Below the pieces are notes generated by a model. It was not told the origin of the DNA, ran no database searches, and worked only from the letters and a program-made list of their open reading frames with translations. From Sipunculus nudus (lineage: Eukaryota; Annelida; Sipuncula; Golfingiida; Sipunculidae): a stretch of 64,000 nucleotides of DNA. The stretch spans positions 42,966,840-43,030,839 of the forward strand of contig CM049322.1 in the NCBI GenBank assembly GCA_026874595.1. Reading direction: 5' to 3'. Positions 61,031 to 64,000 of the stretch are shown here, one piece after another; the first letter of the stretch is position 1; each line of letters starts with the position of its first letter. The position numbers and the translations under genes are program-made.

Positions 61031-61338
61031 AAGGCCAACAAAATAAAAAGGTATGGTTCTCAGGCTCTTTTTTTTCAGAAATCACTGCAGGTGGGCGTTA
61101 TTTTTTTTACCATTTATTGTATGTTTCAATAAAAATGTCAAATTACCATGGAAAAGTATGGAAATAACAGAGTGTTTTTGCTGAACAGGTAAAAGTACTA
61201 CAAAACAAAGGAAATTGTATCAAAATTGTATTATTTTATCTTCTTGGAAGATGAAAATCAAAATAAAAATGTTTGATGCGGGGTATTAAAATTGACGCGA
61301 GCGGTGCCTGAGAACCTTACCTTTTATTTGTTTGCCTA
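61031..61338. mobile_element. MITE with AAAGGTATGGTTCTCAG ends, copy 2
   Basis: It has the same terminal inverted repeats (AAGGTATGGTTCTCAGGC; right end with one change). Shared internal words are CTACAAAACAAAGGAAATTG, TTTTATCTTCTTG and GATGCGGGG. The ~310-bp length agrees with copy 1. Confidence 0.75.
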
Positions 61339-61737
61339 AGATATCTCAATTGTTACTCAGATCTACTCCTAATTGTTGTAGCAGGTGCATCGTATGGGTT
61401 TCTAGAGCTGATAAGGTTTTGGTCATACTTGAATGATTTTTGGATTTTTTAAATTTTTTTATACAAATTTTTTTAATTTCATATGTGACACTAACACGTT
61501 TCCTGGGAATATTGGAATAGCATGAAAACTGACGAGGGCTTTGATGGATTTTCAAGAAACTCACTCTATTTACCAATAGATTATCTCACCCGAGTTTGAT
61601 TAAAGGCAAATCCCCGTCCACATATTTAATGAGGTCAGAGGTCACAGAGCTATTTTGAAGGGTTGCCGTGATAACTTAGTACGAATATGATGGATCTTTG
61701 TCAATCTCAGCAGAAATATTAATCAATTTAATATCTC

Positions 61738-61858
61738 GCCTAATTTTTATTCCCAGCCAAATCCACGCATATTTAATTAGGACACCAAACTTTGGTGGCC
61801 TAATTTTTATTCCCAGCCAAATCCACGCATATTTAATTAGGACACCAAACTGTGGTGG
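61738..61858 (+). repeat. Two direct copies of a 60-bp unit
   Basis: The unit starting CCTAATTTTTATTCCCAGCC occurs twice with one or two changes. Confidence 0.85.
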
Positions 61859-62250
61859 CACCATTGTGACTAACCAAAATTCTTAAGAATTTTCATGAAA
61901 CACTATAAACATAAACACTAATATAGTTTCAACTTGAATTTCATTCTCATAAAAATTCAAGCATATTTCATGAGGTCAGAGGTCAGCAGATTAGGTTCTC
62001 TGATTAAGCCTGCACAAAGTGTTTTTGAACAATTTTGTGACTGTGAGTGTGTATTTTCTAGTTGTTATTGTTTGAACTGTATTTCCAAAACTAAATTTGT
62101 TTCATCGCAAATGTAATCCACAAGATGCCATGTTGTGCTATTGTCGCACTTTTAAAGAAACTAATTTCCACTTGAATAATTTAACCAAGTTAACATTCAA
62201 AATAAAATAAAATCCACCTGTGTGCATTATGTGATGTTATATGACCAAAA

Positions 62251-62340
62251 TTAACACTTTCGCTGCCTATGACGAGTATACTCGTCATATTTTCTGATTC
62301 CCCCAGTGCCTATGACGGGTATACTCGTCATGAATTTATC
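62251..62340 (+). mobile_element. piggyBac-like transposon end with paired palindromes
   Basis: TTAACACTTTCGCTGCC starts at a TTAA, as in piggyBac-group termini. It is followed by the perfect palindrome ATGACGAGTATACTCGTCAT (62269-62288) and a near copy at 62312-62331. No partner end was found. Confidence 0.4.
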
Positions 62341-63370
62341 AGCTATTTTCAGTAAGAAATCTCTTAAATTTATCAATAAACTCTGCGCAGGTGAGCAGTA
62401 GTTCATTTATAAATTGGTTTCTTGTCATGAAATAGTAAAATTTGTAATTGATCAGTGCGCTTGAAAACTCAAAGCAAGAAAGGTTTTGGGAGCGTGAAAA
62501 TATCCACGGCTCTCATCCTTTACCGTGAAATAAGTTCATGACCCGCTGTAGTGTAAAATTGATACCGTGTAGGAGTATTCCTTAGAATCAAACGAAAGCG
62601 AGAACCGCATAAAAATCTTTCTAGTTTTCTATTTGGGCGTATTTTAGCCACTTACTTGCGGCAAACCCGCTGGTGAGACGGAGGTGTGACAGATCGCACC
62701 TTAGGTGTGAACTCGAGATAGCGAGGCGTGAAGTCGTTAAGGTTTATTGCCCCTCGAGGACAGCCTATTGCGCAATCAACAACAATAGGGCGCGTGCCAC
62801 ATGCCTGACACACAGATCGGCAGGGTAATCAGAACGCGGCTGCAAATTATTGGTTTGGCATATTTGGATATCTCACGTATCATAAACATTTAGAAATTAG
62901 AGAAAGCAATAAGCTTGTGTAAGTACCTTCGCCAACAAGTGCATGTAAATTGTAAAATTCTGAAAGCAAACTCGGACGATCACTTGCGGAACATGTTGGC
63001 CCTTTTGTGCACCGACAATCCCAACCGCACTTTTGAATTCACCATATGCACCCCGACGTATGACTTTCAGATAATTCATAATAAAGTATTATATCATGAG
63101 CCCTAGAGTTGATCATATTAGGTTACACTTTGATCACACGCAATTTTCGTATAATTCCCGGCTTCGTTTGACGGTGACAATGACGAGGTCCACTGTATCA
63201 TGCTGTCGCCACGGTATGTAAATAACTCTATGACTGTGTGTAATAAAAGATAAAACAATTTTTAGAAATATAATGATTAGTAGAATCGGTTTGCACGTAA
63301 TGAAAAGCAAAATAGTAATATTTTTCAGTAAAAATAAAAGTTTGTAAAATGAAAGAAAAAGAAAAAAAAG
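62341..63370. other. No gene recognised
   Basis: Two mutually antisense short frames near 62900-63100 are both unsupported. Confidence 0.45.
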
Positions 63371-63442
63371 TACTGGGAATCGAACTTGCGCGGTTTTCCG
63401 TCCAGTGTCACTTGACCTTCTACGTAACCCCTGACCCATCTT
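63371..63442 (-). repeat. tRNA-like sequence, probably a SINE head
   Basis: The minus strand has GATGGGTCAGGGGTTACG and GCGCAAGTTCGATTCCCAG with an extended middle, as in class II tRNAs, but the acceptor ends do not pair. Confidence 0.4.
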
Positions 63443-63680
63443 TTCACATGTTCATGCATGTAGCACTCATAAAGCAGAATAAGACACAAACCCTAGCGAG
63501 TTCTACTAGATCGATGAAGTGAAATTAGAACTTTGATGATCTTACATGATGATAACTGTGACATTTTATAAATCTGCATCTAATATTTCAACTAATAAAT
63601 CGAAGGTCGATCCGAGTGTGTACAGGAGCCGCTATTGCGTGAACCGCTGGACTTTCCCGGTCCTGGTGTAAACATATGAA

Positions 63681-63681
63681 T

Positions 63682-63777
<96 letters not shown>

Positions 63778-63792
63778 AATTATACATATATT

Positions 63793-63868
<76 letters not shown>
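63681..63868. repeat. (CT)n-(TA)n microsatellite
   Basis: CT to 63718, then about 150 bases of TA with interruptions. Confidence 0.95.
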
Positions 63869-63871
<3 letters not shown>

Positions 63872-64000
63872 GCATGTGAGGGCGTATCTGTGTTTGTGTG
63901 CGCTTGTTTCCTTTGAAGTCCATTCTGGCTGTAGGCCTAATTAGCTAATTGGGCAGAACAGGGTTATGACATCCTTCTGTGCATAACACCTCAGGCAAGT

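Overview
The window is animal genomic DNA from what looks like a marine lophotrochozoan, most likely a mollusc. This is inferred from spliceosomal introns, very dense (TA)n arrays, a BEL/Pao retroelement fossil, and dispersed repeats opening with AGCTCATCTGACTGTAAG and closing near GCCCATGGGTCACTTGTTT, a pair I associate with mollusc genomes. No bacterial-style operon, CRISPR array or rRNA is present. Coding content is sparse and most of the 64 kb is repeats.

Three host genes can be supported. (1) At 7400-7615 (+) is the last coding exon of a Ly6/uPAR-type three-finger protein with a GPI-type tail; its earlier exons were not found. (2) From 23166 to 35143 (+) I reconstruct an 11-exon gene for a 382-residue protein: signal peptide, two tandem lipocalin modules with matching exon lengths, intron phases and cysteine spacing, then a GPI-type hydrophobic tail. 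This is the most interesting gene here. Most of its exons are short, and its structure only appears when exons are matched by homology between the two modules. (3) At 38785-39915 (-) is a complete single-exon GT31 beta-1,3-galactosyltransferase-like type II membrane enzyme. The first two products are predicted to sit on the outer cell surface and the third in the Golgi; nothing shows that the three act together.

Repeat landscape, left to right: 1-4.2 kb, (TA)n arrays and a tRNA-derived SINE; 4.27-6.05 kb, a 384-bp tandem repeat carrying clusters of AGGTCA half-sites; 9.26-10.8 kb, a related degenerate tandem element; 11.2 kb, a CAGGGGCGG-ended MITE; 12.0-12.5 kb, a GC-rich element with an inverted partner at 28.05-28.5 kb; 12.85-13.95 kb, a ~278-bp tandem array; 17.14-18.46 kb, a large foldback element with a second palindromic element nested in one arm; 21.2-21.6 kb, a composite SINE; 23.92-25.71 kb, a hAT-like element inside lipocalin intron 1; 40.1-40.3 kb, a Penelope-like fragment with a hammerhead-ribozyme-like core; 41.3 and 61.0 kb, two copies of one MITE; 44 and 47 kb, a duplicated repeat block; 48.1-49.1 kb, a pogo/Tigger-like element; 50.6-55.96 kb, a broken BEL/Pao retroelement on the minus strand with two tRNA-like relics; 57.3-59.06 kb, a TIR element; 59.5-61.0 kb, more mollusc-type repeats; 62.25 kb, a piggyBac-like end with a perfect 20-bp palindrome.
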